Notes: generated from the sequence alone by a model not told the origin. Counted from the stretch's first letter, positions 36,531 to 48,938 are shown. The stretch is DNA of 64,000 nt from Polytrichum commune (GCA_950295325.1 OX485804.1:46624001-46688000); one strand, 5' to 3'. Numbers and translations: made by a program.

Positions 36531-39402
36531 TCCGCCGAAGCTGAATCTGTTGCGGATCACTGCGATGGGCCGCGAGTCGGAGGAGGGAGAGCTGGGGCTC
36601 CCTTGGGGTGCAGGAGATGAGGGAGGATTTGGATGGATGAAATGGATGGATGAAGTTTCAGGACCACCCACTCGGCTGGATGGACGGCGGATGAAGCTGA
36701 AGCCAACCTTTTGTGTGGAGGAGACAAAGAGCAGGAACCACCATGACACATACCACAAAAGCAAACTCCACACTCCTCACCTTCCTTTGCCCCTTTCCCA
36801 CTCCTTAAGTGACTACTTGCATGCATCCACGCGAAGTCCCGCCCCCTTTCGTGTATTTTGCCCTTTATTTGCTCTTTTTCGAGTAGAGGGAAAGAGAACC
36901 ACAGCATTCCAAGTTCAATGTACTACATTGTTTATGGTATTTAGTGTCACATGCGCCAAAGAGTCGCTTGCCCTATTCTGGGGCGTATGCTAGGTTACAC
37001 TAACCACTAACAACTTCACCATTAGTGTCACCTCATCACACGCAACATTCAAGTGCGCTTACTGATATCTTGGCATGAGTATGTTTAACAGTGCTATGAG
37101 GTGTATATGCCTGTGTTATATAATGATCACAAAGTTTGCTAAAATGTACGTAAATGACACTTGTCATTAGTATGCTCAAGAATATCTTTCCCTTGTATTC
37201 TAGAACGTAAAATTATCATCTCAAGTATCCCAAATGTGCTATGCTAAATGTCATATTGTTCCAACCCAATCGAAATTCAATCCTAGCCTGACGAAATTGT
37301 GATACCCTATAGATTGCCGATGGGGTCTTGATCAAGTAAGTGCCTCTGCTATAATCGATTGAGATCCTAGTGTTTCCGAGTCCAACTGGTTGCGTGTTGA
37401 CATCTTTCGATTTTTCTTAATTAATTTGAGGTAGACTCCATTGAGATTCTTCTAAAATGATGGGTAGTTTTCCCATTGAAAGTCTTGATCTTCAGCCGGT
37501 AATTTCTCAACCTCGCTCGGTTCATCTGTAAGTAACGGGCGTTTCTCCACGTTCATTGCTCGTGGATCACTATTGCGCTCCGAAATGCTTTACCCCGGGT
37601 TTGCGAATTGCAGTGCTCTGGTCCTCGTCGTCATGTGGTAGTTAGCAGCTCCGACTGAGGCGCTGGAGGGCACAGTGCTTTGTTACTGGTGCCGAAAGTG
37701 CTTCATGTTTCTTTTTACTCAAACCGCGCCCCTTTATCGTCATCTTGTTGTAACATTGAAGAATGCTCTTCGTCTGGAGGTCTCTGGCCCACGATGTCGC
37801 TGCAATCTGTCCACGCCGCGCTGTAAAGTAAGTTCTTTCAACCCTTGCGCTTGCGAAGCTGCTCGTGTGAGGTCGGAGTGAGGATGTAGGGTTGAAGCGT
37901 CAAATTCTTGGCACGTCCATTTCCAGGAAAGTTCGGTTGGGGGTATTAGGTTGGCTAGTGCCAGAGCTACTGCGCTCAATTGGGCACAATTCAACGACAG
38001 ACGTTTGAGGTGATATCAGAAACCCGTGGCTTGTGACGACAACCCTGGTCTGAATTTCCAAGCATGTCTGCAACATAAGAATTATTATCGTTGAATTTGG
38101 ATAGCTACCCGTTCTAATGATTCTTTGGGACATCGCATCAGGAGTTTGCACTCTCACAACTTCGCAGGTCAACCGATCCCATTGTTCAAGATGTTCATTG
38201 CTAAACATGTCATTCTGTTGCTAGAGTTTTAAGGGTCAGGAGTTTGTTTCGAATCTTGAACCTCCTCTTGGAATCCTCGTATTTTCTCTGCAATTCTCTG
38301 TGAAAATGGATGGATGTCAACATTCCTCTGAAGTTGCCATGTTCTTCTCCACCTTATGTTTATCCTCTTGGAGGCTCAGCAATCCCGTCATGAACCTAGT
38401 CCTACCTGCCCAGATTGAAGTAACCCAAGAACTTGTCTCTGTTGAAGCTATGCACCCAAGGTATGCGGGTGTTATTTGGTTCATTTCTCATGTTCTCCAA
38501 CTTCTATCAATTAGATTTACACACACAGAAGAAGAAAAAAAACTCATGTTGCAGTACCATATCTACGATGAAACATCTGCAAAATCCGGATTGGAAATTG
38601 GACTTCCCCTAATTTAGTTATGGTTATCGGAAGTGCATGTTTGTTGATTTCTTAACTGGATACATAGGTCCTCCCAATTGGGTTCACTATTGAGTGTGGA
38701 ATATTTATTAATATTTGAAAATGTAGTTCGATCTCTTATAAACATGTGTCTTGGTGGTGTTTGCTCTTTGATCCTCGCCGAACCATATCCCAATCACATA
38801 TAGGGTTCCAATTCAGAAAGCGAGACACTTAAGACCCATCTACCTTAGTGCATGATCAGCTCATCGATCTCGATTTCCTTACTTCGTCTGTAGGCTTGTA
38901 CTTCTTCCAATTGAGCAACATGTTTGCATCGTTTGACGAGGAGTGGAAGTGCTGTGTTTAAAGCCTGATCCACCACGTGGTTTCAGTAGATTCTTTGTGG
39001 ACTAATATGACAATGAGCATTGGGTTGTGAGATTCCGCATGGGCAAAGATGTTGTATTCTCCTTGGCTCATTTTCTTGCTCCTCAAATCGCCACAACACA
39101 TAAGTTCAACAAAAACTCCAATGGATCGGAACTTTGACAATTCTAATGGTTCATGTTGGTAATAAATATGTATCAGTCCATGAATATTCTTCAAATATAC
39201 AGAATATCTCATGAATATGCAAGTTATGTATAAGCCTCTTTGAAAATACCCCTTCTTCACAATTAGTTCACATTTCTACAAGGAAGTGACAAGTACTCCC
39301 CAGGCAAAAACTCCCCTTCCCTTGATCCCCATTTGTACATATTGATGGAATATATCTTGAATGACCAAATTCTTGACCTTAAATGGAACAAGGCCTACTT
39401 AA
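36531..39402. other. Intergenic DNA, no supported gene
   Basis: Open frames at 36415-36993, 37675-37881 and 38300-38617 have no recognisable domain or conserved splice pattern. A family A repeat lies at about 38660-38850 (minus). The 36530-36900 part is GC-rich and continues the composition of the tandem array. Confidence 0.45.
38660..38850 (-). repeat. Dispersed repeat family A copy
   Basis: Minus-strand diverged copy; the segments CCCAATTGGGTTCACTATTGA, TCGATCTCTTATAAACATG and ACCTTAG align with the copies at 9305 and 14880. Confidence 0.5.
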
Positions 39403-39894
39403 GGGCCACTTTCCACTAGAGCATGAGGGCATGCGACTCGCGATATACAAACTTTGTGATTGGTTGAGAAGCCAGAGATGGTCCAAGTTCACTTTACACT
39501 ATACCCTACGGGGCATGGGGGACCAAATAAATTTAAAATGAATGAAAAATCTACATGACACTCTACATGGCACTTGCAAGTGGATAATGTGTCATGGTCT
39601 ACCGAATGTTGCATTAGGCTATCAAAAAGAGATGAGTCTAATGCAAAACTAGCATGGGCCGTGACAAACCATTAAATTACTATTGGCTCCTGAAAATGTT
39701 GTTATATAACCGTGGTGGGGACCCAAACCCAAAGAATGTATGTTATGATCCCTCAACAGGGTCCACTTCCACTTCACAGATCTAAGCTTGAGGGCCCATG
39801 AATTGCAAAATTGGAGATTTCTATTTTCCACCATACAGCCTTTGGATGATATTCAAGGGCCCTTAAGATTTTCATGGTCACGGCTCTTGGGCCC
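39403..39894. mobile_element. TIR element H, diverged copy
   Basis: About 492 bp. It starts GGGCCACTTTCCACTAGAGC after TTAA, ends TTTCATGGTCACGGCTCTTGGGCCC, and shares length and interior blocks (GG.CCAAGTTC.CTT.ACACTA, CTACATGG, GTGTCATGGTC) with 49054-49541. Confidence 0.6.
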
Positions 39895-40793
39895 TCACTT
39901 ATGTTGAGGAGATTGCAAGGTCCACAAAGTCCAACAACTATTCGGTTTTGTGTTGCCGTAACAACATGCATCCGTATGAACATGGTCACCCCAGTTCGAG
40001 TTCTAGTAAACTAAACATCTACTTCAGCTGGCCTACTCACTCAACCACCGACACCAGCCGTCCGATCCATGCCACCGACGGGCGAGATGGAATCGCCGCA
40101 AACTTCATCACAAGTTCTAACTGCCACTTCAATCATATTCATCGTTGCCACACGCTTCACGGTGATGCACAAGTGCTTACAAAACAAAAACTTCTTCTCA
40201 AAGAATGTCACCTGATATGATACACATCTTACTTACACAATTACTGGCAAAATTTGCACAAACTTACTTACAAATCTATCACACAAATTAATTCTCACAA
40301 CAGCATTATGAATCTTAGAACTCATAATTTCGTGAAGTCAAGTCCATTGATGCAGTTTTCCCTAATACCAAAGACATAGCAATTTTCAGTGCAAATGAAC
40401 ACATAGCAGTTCCCAGGGCAACATCAACTTCTTGAGGTTGTGATAAATTTGTTTTTGTGACATAATTATACTCAAATAATTAGAATCAAACGTCGCTGTA
40501 TGAGTCTTGTTCTCAAAACATTAGAGCCCCTCCAAAATTTATTCACTCACCCGAAACGATCCTATCCACACATCGAGGACCTCCAGTATCACGTAATTTA
40601 ATGGCAGTTAGAGCAGCCGCCGCTTGCGAGAGACATAATTTGCAAGGATGGCGGAACGATTCGTCGAGAGTGGAGTTTGATGAACATACTATCAGTTTTT
40701 AACAATACGAGTTTGCCAACTTGAAGCTTGGAGTTGCAAATTGAATTAAAAAACTACATCATCTCCGGATCTTAACTTGGTGTAGAGATCAAT
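39895..40793. other. Upstream region of the RIB43A-like gene
   Basis: No gene supported. The last few hundred bases probably hold the promoter and 5' UTR of the plus-strand gene at 40794. Confidence 0.4.
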
Positions 40794-43700
40794 ATGTCGG
40801 GTTTTTCGGGGTCCACCCCATACGCGGTCATTGGCACGAAACCGTTTTCGCGGCGCCGGCATTATGATATGGAGGAGAGGAGGCAGAGGATACTTGGGAA
40901 CCCTAAGTATGTGATTTCGGTACAAGCATCTCGTACCTTTACCTCATTACTTATATTTTAACTTCCAATTGATACGTTCTAGGTGGCTGGGGCAAACCAA
41001 CATGTACAATGGTATCTTGGAGGCAAGGTTGTAGTCATCCAACAAGGACCCACTGTATGGGTTGGTTCGCCCTCCCCCATACTAGGTCTACATGGAGGAC
41101 TGTGTTGTGTTGGAATATCCAATATGAGTTACTTGTTAATTTTGTAAATCGTTTCTTTTCTTTTTGAGTTCTTCTAGGGGATTGTTAAGTCGACCACACA
41201 CTGGTCAAAAAGACCACAAAGATGTGTCAGGCAGTCGCATGACCTATCAAATTTTGAACAATTCTAGTTATCGGCTAAAAGATACCTTGCTTCTCTTCAT
41301 GTGTGTAATAAATAATCAAAGTTTGATAAGTCATATGACTACATGGTGCGTCTTTGTGGTCGTTTTAACAAACTACATGGTCGATTAAACAATCCCCTTC
41401 CTTCACCTCAAAAAGTAGATAAGGTACACAATGGGTCTTAAATGGGTGCCCCCCCCCCCCCCCCCCCCCCAACCAGCCCACTTTTCCTATGAAGATAATT
41501 TAAACACATGATTAGTACGAGACGATTGACACACAATCAAGGTTGACGTTGCCATTTTCCTACAAATTGTTGGAGCTCATATTATTCATCATCAAAACGA
41601 TATTGCTCTTTCTTCTTACACAATCATATATATGACTTGCTTATATTGATTACAAAAGTAAAAACGGTTAACACATTTTGAGTATGTAGTAGTCAAACCT
41701 TTCTTTAAACTAAACACATGATCATGTCCTTTTGGTGTCCATGCTTCTTTAGATCCACACTTTCCAAACCACACACTGTTGTGAAATAGAAGCCATAAGT
41801 AAGTGCTCGATTAAGGGAGGTCACTAAATGAAGCTCTCACTTCCCTGTATTAACAAGGTTATCATTCCTTGGTCAAATTGCAGGTGGACAAGGAGGCCTT
41901 GGACAAGCAAGTGCATGATGAGATAGAACATCGACTTCAACAAGAAAAGGCCAAGCAGGATTTTGGTGTGCCTTAGCATTCTCCCTGTTATGAAATGATA
42001 CATTTAGATGATTATGTGTGCTTTAATGCAGTTAATTGAGAACCCTACCCACCGCAAGGTAAACAATAAACTCCATTTTGTTTTGAACAGACACTTCAAC
42101 AAGATACAACATTTTCAAATTCATGTCAGTAAAACCATTGTTTTTTTTTTTTTTTTTTGGGTTAAATGCACCATTCAAGCATAGAAAATAATAATAATAA
42201 TATGTGTGTTGAAGTTGAATCTTTGAAGGTTGAGCTAGACTTTGATGGCTTGGTTCTCAGTGAACGTTTGTGTTTTTTGTAACAAATTTTTGATAATAAT
42301 TTTTTCATCTACCTTTGTTGGTTACAAATAATAGCGTTGGTGTGAATATATCCATGCAGAGGCATGGGAGCTGTCACAAATTGACGCCATGAAGAAAGCG
42401 GAGGACATCCAAAGGCATAATGATCTATCAATATATCCTAGATGATTATGTAAAAAATCCAAAGTTTTGGGGAGCACACTCCTTTCTGTTTGGATTTATG
42501 TCACTTTTTGTGATCATAATAACAAATGAGAATTATCATTTATGGAATGGTCAATCTTGTCCATAGTTTGGTTACCTATGTTTTTCTCTGTGAGTTGTTA
42601 TGAATGGGTGATTCATGCGAAATTAGCAGGGCTGAGAAAAAAATCCAAGACATTGAGATTGAGAGGTTTTGGCAACACCAACAGAAATGCAAAGTGCAGA
42701 GGGACACCGAAGAAAAGATGTTCCTCACGTCCATGAATGAGAAGGTGAGCTCACATTAGAGTTGTAGCCTGTTAATCCAACCAAAGTTTTTGGTTGGAAG
42801 TTAGTTGATTTACATACAAATCTATTCATTTTGGGTAAATTTTCAGTGCGCATCCTTGGAGTCGGTATGGAGGTTTGCACAAAGAATATTTTGTATTCAT
42901 TCATTGAGGGCCAAACTCATTTCAAATTAAAGGATCACTTTATTATCAAACTATAATAGAAAAAAATTCAAGATCTACTTGCAATCTATTATAATTTGAT
43001 GTTAACCGTAGGTTCAAACCAACCCGTAAAGGAGAAAAGGGGTTTAGTACACGACCTAGATAGACATTTTCTACAAGCCTCAATAACTCTTAGAATCATT
43101 ATCTTAAGTCAACGAGAAAATGAGAATCTATTCATCATATGTCACATTGGTGATCAAAATTCTACAAAGCATGTATTTGTATCCAAGGGCACATAGGCTA
43201 TTTGTTTGAACTCAAATCTTCATAAATGTTAGAGAACTCAACCAATATGGAAATTATAGTACTTGAAGGATGAGTTCTATTATAAAGGATCATCATGTGA
43301 CATAGGGAGCTAATTATACTAGAATTATGTAGTTCAAATACAAGTTTTGTGCATGGAGATGCCCAAGTTGGGCTTCTTGGACGCTTAAGGATTCAACCTT
43401 TAAAATCCCAGAGGCCCATTTCAAAGGTCAAACATAGGTTTAAGCTCTTCTAGTGTGTGTTCTCAGATCCACACCTACCCACACACCACATAAGTAGTGG
43501 TGTCCAATTAAGATATTAAGTCACCAAATTAGGCGTGCTTACCTTACCTTACCTTACCTTACCTTGCCTATCTTATGTAGGTATAAGGTATGTAAATGTT
43601 ATTCGGTTCTTTTTGGTAATCGTACTCCTATATTTGAGAGGTGTGTAGTTATGTAAGGATCACCATAAAAACACATGTTTACAAGAGATTGGACTAGTTC

Positions 43701-45921
43701 AACTGTTATTAACTACTCCATACTCAATTGTGAACACAATTGGAAAGTCTTATGTATTCAGTTAAGGAATGAACAAATACGCACTTCTAATAACCAGAAT
43801 TGAACCAGGGGGGGTTTGATTTTCAATCCGATTTTCGCTCATGCTTCATCGTAGATCTGCTAATGCAACATAAGGTTCGTTGTTCAAATCTAATCGGTAG
43901 AATCACGCACCGGATACCACCCACATACCTTATGTGCAAGTGCATGTGTGTGTGTGGGGTTGCAGATAGGGCCTTTTGATAAGGACCGGTATTTGGAACA
44001 AGATCTGGAGCCACAGAGGAAGGCAGCTGTGGCACTCTCTGTGAATCACGAGCGCCTGTGGCAGGAAGAAATGGCACAGCAGAAGGCCGAGCAAGAGGCG
44101 AAGGCCCGCATCGACTGGATTCACCAAGAGATTGATAATCGCCAACGCATGCGCCTATACGCTGAAGATGTAATTCTATTCTGTCCCTCTAAGTCGGTTG
44201 AGTGGAATAGATCATTTTCTTTCTCAAGAAATCGTGCCAAACGTCTCCCTAAAACTTCTAAGATCATTATTTTTGTTTGTTTTCCTATATATTTAGGCAG
44301 AGCATCAGTAGCTTTTGAAACTATCTGGAGAAAGAAGACGAAGAAGAAGAAGGGATGAGTGTCTTATCGCTTACGTCAAGTGGTATGCGGCAACGTTTTT
44401 ACTTTGGATACTACAAAGTCATAAGAGTTGTAAAATTTCTCACAGGATCCTTCAAGTGTCATTAGAAAAGTTACCACATTGACATAAAATACCGTCTGAC
44501 ACTAAATACAGCATTAGTGTAGGAGGCACAATTGTACCTCAAATTTCTACGAGGCATATCCAGTAGCAGATTCTTGGTATTTTCATGGATGAAATAGCCA
44601 AGTGACTATCCAAGAAGGCACATGATTGCCATATTTTGGGTGAATATAGAGGTCTATGCTTGATTGTGTATTTATACATTCTTGGGGATGGAACCGGTCT
44701 CCTCACTCCAAAGTTGGTAGCCAGTGGAGATCCCTAGGGAATTTGGGAAAAAAACACGCCTGGAACTCTCCAGGTTGGCAACCAACAATTCTTAACATTG
44801 TTAAATCTCATGCTCCCCCACCCTGTGCAGAAGAATAATATGGGCAAAGACATGTTGTGATTCTCAAAAGAACAACGGTCTAAGTGTTAGTGCCACAGGA
44901 AGGTCTCCATAGAACATGGCATTTCTTTCATTTAGAAAGGGCGAGGGAGCATGAGGCTTAACAATGTGAAAAATCCTGAAATAGAAAAAATCTCTTAAAG
45001 TGATGCTTTAAGGCCTCAGTACCTTAAGCTCTTAGTGTTTGTGTTGTAGCAGGAATGTGTTGATTGTATGCAGGGTTTCAAGCCCTCTACTTATGTATGG
45101 AACACATTCAACGCCTGACAAAATTCATGTTTCAGTTGTATAAGGATCCAGTAGCAACCTTGAGTTGATATTGTATGTAGTAAATGATTTGAAGACTTGG
45201 CTGATGGCTCTGTGTCTTTGATATGTTAACAGATCAAGAATAAGGTGTTTTTGCGAGATAAAGAGATTGAAAGAGAAATGCTGATGAGGAGCCAACAGAA
45301 GAAGAAAGAGTAAATCACCTCCCCATTCGTCTTTTATTTTCTTTCCATCGACTGTACAATCTTCTATAATCCCAATCTGATAAAGTAGACATGCCTAAAT
45401 AAAAACATATTCCAATATATTTGGACACCTATATTTGAGTCATGCAGTTAGGTTTGCATCTATAAACAAACAACAACAAAAAGAGCCATCAACTGTTCAA
45501 AAGAGATTGGCCTGTGTGCTCAAAATATGCTAACCATTCTATGATCAATAGTGAACACAATCGATTGGACCAAAACAACCACTTAATGAGCACAGAAAAT
45601 CCCCTTCGTGATTGAAAATATCCATTTGAGCTACAGAAGTTATGAGGCAAATGATTCTGGGCAAATTACAATTTGGATTTGCTAATCATCTCACACTAAT
45701 TGCAATGTAGCCAAATACCACTCACTATTGGCAAACTGATGAGCTGTCATGCACCTAAAGAGCACTTCACAATGATGAAACTGGTGTAGTACTAGTAAAC
45801 TTCATACTAATTAATGCAAATGTATGGTGCAATTTTCAGGAAAGGACAAGAGCATATGGAGAACCACATGTACCAAATATCACCAGAGTACTTTGCACAA
45901 TTTCAGACAACTGCTCGTTGA
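40794..45921 (+). CDS. RIB43A-like coiled-coil ciliary (axonemal) protein
   Basis: Seven exons with consistent phases: 40794-40919, 41884-41965, 42360-42414, 42630-42744, 43966-44169, 45233-45309 and 45840-45921, for 246 residues. The N-terminus has a basic RRRRHYDMEERRQRIL stretch, then GNPK, four residues, and VDKEALDKQV. This matches the RIB43A pattern in which R-rich helices precede 'NPK.RTIGVD.EAL..QV'. The rest is an almost continuous charged coiled coil (for example WQEEMAQQKAEQEAKARIDW) ending in PEYFAQFQTTAR. RIB43A proteins lie inside axonemal doublet microtubules, so expression would be expected in spermatogenous tissue. At 246 residues it is shorter than the ~380 of typical members, so it could be another short inner-junction coiled-coil protein. 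Exon 3 seems to use a GC donor (AAAG/GCATAA at 42415). Intron 1 holds a small TIR element, intron 4 half of a family B repeat, intron 6 a family A repeat. Confidence 0.62.
41177..41397. mobile_element. 221 bp MITE-like element in intron 1 of RIB43A-like gene
   Basis: Terminal inverted repeats of about 80 bases: left GGGGATTGTTAAGTCGACCA, right the complement of GGGGATTGTTTAATCGACCA, with further paired blocks (GACCACAAAGA, TATCAAA.TTTGA). Flanks TTCTTCTA and TTCCTTCA could be a diverged 8 bp duplication (hAT type), which is not certain. Confidence 0.75.
41449..41470. repeat. Run of 22 C
   Basis: Homopolymer in intron 1 of the RIB43A-like gene, shortly after the MITE. Length is likely to be uncertain in the assembly. 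Confidence 0.8.
42757..42925. repeat. Family B repeat, copy 5 (one arm, intron 4 of RIB43A-like gene)
   Basis: Reads TTAGAGTTGTAGCC, GTTGGAAGTTAGTTGATTTAC, TGGAGTCGGTATGGAGGTTTG and TTGAGGGCCAAACTCATTTC, matching a single arm of the family. Confidence 0.55.
43538..43565. repeat. (TTACC)n pentanucleotide repeat
   Basis: Five to six near-perfect CTTAC units in an intron of the RIB43A-like gene. Confidence 0.85.
45388..45705 (+). repeat. Dispersed repeat family A, long copy
   Basis: Begins AGACATGCCTAAATA. It contains GGACACCTATATTTGAGTCA, CAAAAGAGATTGGCCTGTGTG, CTCAAAATATGCTAACCATT and ATTTGGATTTGCTAATCATC, and aligns over about 300 bases with 50363-50665. It lies in the last intron of the RIB43A-like gene. 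Confidence 0.7.
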
Positions 45922-47535
45922 GTTCAAGAGAACTCCTCAGACATGCTTCTGCCATCATCAAAAGCTCATGAAATTGCTATTGTATGAATCCATTGATCTT
46001 GATTTCCAAGGCTCTCCTGGTTTCTATGTTACATACATGCACTGCCAATAATAAATTCGAAATGAGCACCAATCCGAATCCAAAAGAAAATACATTTTAG
46101 TGAGTACTACAGAACAATAATACTGCGACTTCTACAAATCATATCAAATTTTTCAATTATACCTTGAGAGTGATAATTCATATCTCTAAGCACAATGGGC
46201 ATGGGAAGTTCCACCGGTAACCATTAAGTCCCTCTGGACGAAACATCTCTTAATGTGGAAAAAACACTTTATCTTGAAGTATTAGTGATTTCACAGCACT
46301 TTGAATCCTTCAAGAGTTGATCACACCGAGTGATTAATCTGTGACCAAAATAATCTCAGATATAATTCTTTGACCATCTCCAGTCATTTGGCATGTTTTC
46401 CACGAGCTGCCTTCATTCAGCATAGGTCTTTATGCATCATGGTCTCAACCTACATAAGTTTGTGATTCAACCTACATTCATAAAACATCATTAGGGTCTG
46501 TGGGTTTGTGGGTTTAGTACTTTAGCTCAATAATCTCAATTTCAGTCGATGAAGTATACTTTATATATCTAACCAGAAAGATATGATCCTTTGATGGTGC
46601 CTCAAAACCTCCCTTTTGTGATAGTTCTCGAGAACTTTGCAACACATCCTAGAACATGCTTCACCCCTCCGCCTGTAAAGATTATATAGTCTTCCTGTGC
46701 TTTTCAGCACAAAGATCACATAGTGAGAATGAATTCCCCCCTCTTTTAATCCTCAGTTCGGTTCTCAAAATGAGAAAACAAGAAGCAGCTTGAACAGTAA
46801 AATAATACTTGACTCGTGCTCAGCTACTTGATTGACGTTAATCCTGACAACATGACAATTCAGTGATTTACAATAAATGATGAGAAAGCCTCCTTCACTT
46901 TATATGCTAAAGAATACCAAGACACTGATAAGAATTACACAGTTGGCAGAACTTCATTCTGTGTCTATGGACTGATTCAGTGAAAGTACAACCTCTTCAC
47001 AAAGAATACCTTGCATTGGCATTAACCACTGAATGCAGTCCCTGAATGCTGTTGGGCTATATGCTTCTAGACAGCAACAACAAAATCAAGTACAAGCACG
47101 ATACTGACTCTGATATTTGTACATTTGATTCTTAAAGGAAAATGCTTACTCTTAATACAGATGACATAACCACCCCCTCTCTTCTTTAGAGATTCCTAAG
47201 TTTTGTTCTTGTGCATTACACAATCCTCGATCAAAGGCAGCTTCAATCAGAGGGTAGTCGAGTCCACAAATCTAGACACAGGTGTAGATAACCTATGGCT
47301 TCAAAGTGCAGTCAGTTGGACTCTCACAAATTGCAACATCCCGATGATGAACATGTACTTACTGTTGATCGTTACAACCAGTTTGTGACCAGTATTTCCT
47401 CAGGCATGACACTGAAGAGCTTTGCGCGCACAGCTTTAAATTTGAATGTCTGTCACTTGAAGAGAACTCCAATTGCGGCAGTATTTTTAACTGCTTGTCG
47501 TTGACAATGTCTGCAAGTGAACTGATAACCAATCC
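45922..47535. other. Intergenic DNA between convergent genes
   Basis: The RIB43A-like gene ends at 45921 (+) and AK6 ends at 47536 (-), so this stretch holds both 3' regions. Nothing else can be supported. Confidence 0.5.
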
Positions 47536-48794
47536 TTATGTTTGAGTCACCTCAGCAGGTGGTGACCAAGCCCTGATCCAGTCACTGAGAATTTCCACAT
47601 TGTTGCTCATATCCTCAATGGTATTGCTGGGTAAAGCTCGCACAATCTCTTGAGCATAACTTTCGTTAGCCTCCTCCAAGAGGACTTGAAATATCTCACA
47701 CTCCATGTTGTTTTGAAGCTTGCGGCCCATGTACCCCCTGGTCAGTTCAATAGCGTACAAATACTTTAAAATACCAAAAGCAGACCTGAAGCTGAACCAA
47801 CGTGACAAACTGAAACCGCATGATTTAACAGCAGTTACATTTAAAGGACGCTACAAGTCGCAAAGATTTCTGGTGTCGTGGTGGCTTAAACCCAAGGCCT
47901 TAACCCACATCCTATGGGAACTCCCATGTTTAGTTGTCTAAGGCCAGAATAGTGCTTGGATGGGTGACCTTCCTAGCACTTGATTTCTGGCACAAATTAC
48001 CATGCAACCCATCCAAGATCCATCCAATCATAGGGGAGGTATCTAGGTGAACCATATATTTTCAACGAGCATGTGGTAACCTCCGGACTTGCCCTTGGAG
48101 GAGATAGGGCCGGCCGGCAAGGTGTTTACTTTTGAAAGGAGGAATGGTGCTCAGGTCATCAGGGGATCCGTTTCAAAATTACAAATAGACTTGGACCGAC
48201 TCAAAGATGACGCAACGTCATAATTCATTACACCGGTCGCAACATCTTCTTGTCTGGTGCCTACCCAAAGGAAGTCACACTGAAGGGAATCAGGAGAACA
48301 ATTAAGCATTCGACGAATACAGGAAGAGTATGTCAATCCCTTGCACCCAAAAATCCTCACTGACCTATTCGTGAGGCGTTCATAGAGAACCGCGTTGTCC
48401 GTTTGCAGCACCACGACAGCATCGAACCATCTCTCAGGGAAAAGTTCGCAGCTATGGTAATCCACAAGGTTACCACCTTCCTTCACCATGTCTTCCATCT
48501 CGTCGCAGAGCTGTTACAGTAAAGCGCTTTGAATTATCATCCATGCCGCAGACCAAATATTCCACCAAATGTTCCATTAACAAACAAACGTACCAGATCT
48601 TCGTTGACAACATAGCAGTCGAGCTCGTCATCGTAGCCATCGTGTAGGGACTTGGCCTTCACCAAATCTCCAACGTTGAGATTGGTGAGGCCCGTGGCAC
48701 TTGCCAGCAAAGAGCATGTGGAAGTCTTTCCTGTTCCCGGCGTCCCCGTCACCAGAATGTTCGGCTTCAATCTCCTCTCACGCTGCTGCGCCAT
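47536..48794 (-). CDS. AK6: Adenylate kinase isoenzyme 6 (FAP7-type nucleoside kinase)
   Basis: Three exons with matching phases: 48594-48794, 48365-48510 and 47536-47737, giving 182 residues, close to the family's 170-180. A Walker A loop (GTPGTGKT) lies at residues 17-24, then [25 protein letters not shown] and [15 protein letters not shown]. The end has [27 protein letters not shown]. These are the hallmarks of the AK6/FAP7 family, which transfers phosphate between ATP and AMP and, in yeast, helps cleave 20S pre-rRNA during 40S ribosome maturation; location is nuclear and cytosolic. The ATG at 48792-48794 is the first in frame and fits the family N-terminus. A CCCTAA run lies about 120 bases upstream of the start. 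Intron 2 (627 bases) contains a 5S rRNA-like sequence on the opposite strand. Confidence 0.93.
47872..47992 (+). repeat. 5S rRNA-derived sequence (pseudogene, SINE or Cassandra-type LTR fragment)
   Basis: About 120 bases collinear with plant 5S rRNA. CACATCC.ATGGGAACTCC corresponds to the 5S CCATCAGAACTCC region. Then come GTTTAGTTGTCTAAGG (for AGTTAAGCGTGCTTGG), AGAATAGTGCTTGGATGGG and TGACCTTCCTAGCACTT. The internal control element GGATGGGTGACC at 47958-47969 is exact. Divergence elsewhere is too high for a working 5S gene. It lies inside intron 2 of AK6, antisense to it. 5S sequence is known to be carried in the LTRs of the plant Cassandra TRIM element, which is one explanation. Confidence 0.75.
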
Positions 48795-48915
48795 CTCCTT
48801 CTCCGTCTCTTTCTACTTCTCCTTCACCGTCTCCTAATTATCGTGGTGCTTCAGATCGGCAATGCGCACAGAATCGATTGTTGAGCTTCCAATGAAGTGG
48901 GATGCGAGAGCGAAT

Positions 48916-48938
48916 GATAAACCCTAACCCTAACCCTA
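48916..48938. promoter_or_regulatory. Telobox-like CCCTAA repeats upstream of AK6
   Basis: AACCCTAACCCTAACCCTAA lies about 120-145 bases upstream of the AK6 start codon. Telobox motifs (AAACCCTAA) are common in promoters of plant ribosome-biogenesis and translation genes, which suits AK6. Function is inferred. Confidence 0.55.

Noticed and set aside
36415-36993. 192-codon plus-strand open frame
   Set aside because: It starts inside the GC-rich tandem array, overlaps open frames on the other strand, has no recognisable domain, and its composition follows the surrounding DNA.
38300-38617. 105-codon plus-strand open frame
   Set aside because: No recognised domain, no flanking exons with consistent phase, and surrounded by repeats.
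40982-41026. Possible extra exon of the RIB43A-like gene
   Set aside because: Its length breaks the phase, and exon 1 ending at 40919 joins 41884 directly in frame with a better family match.
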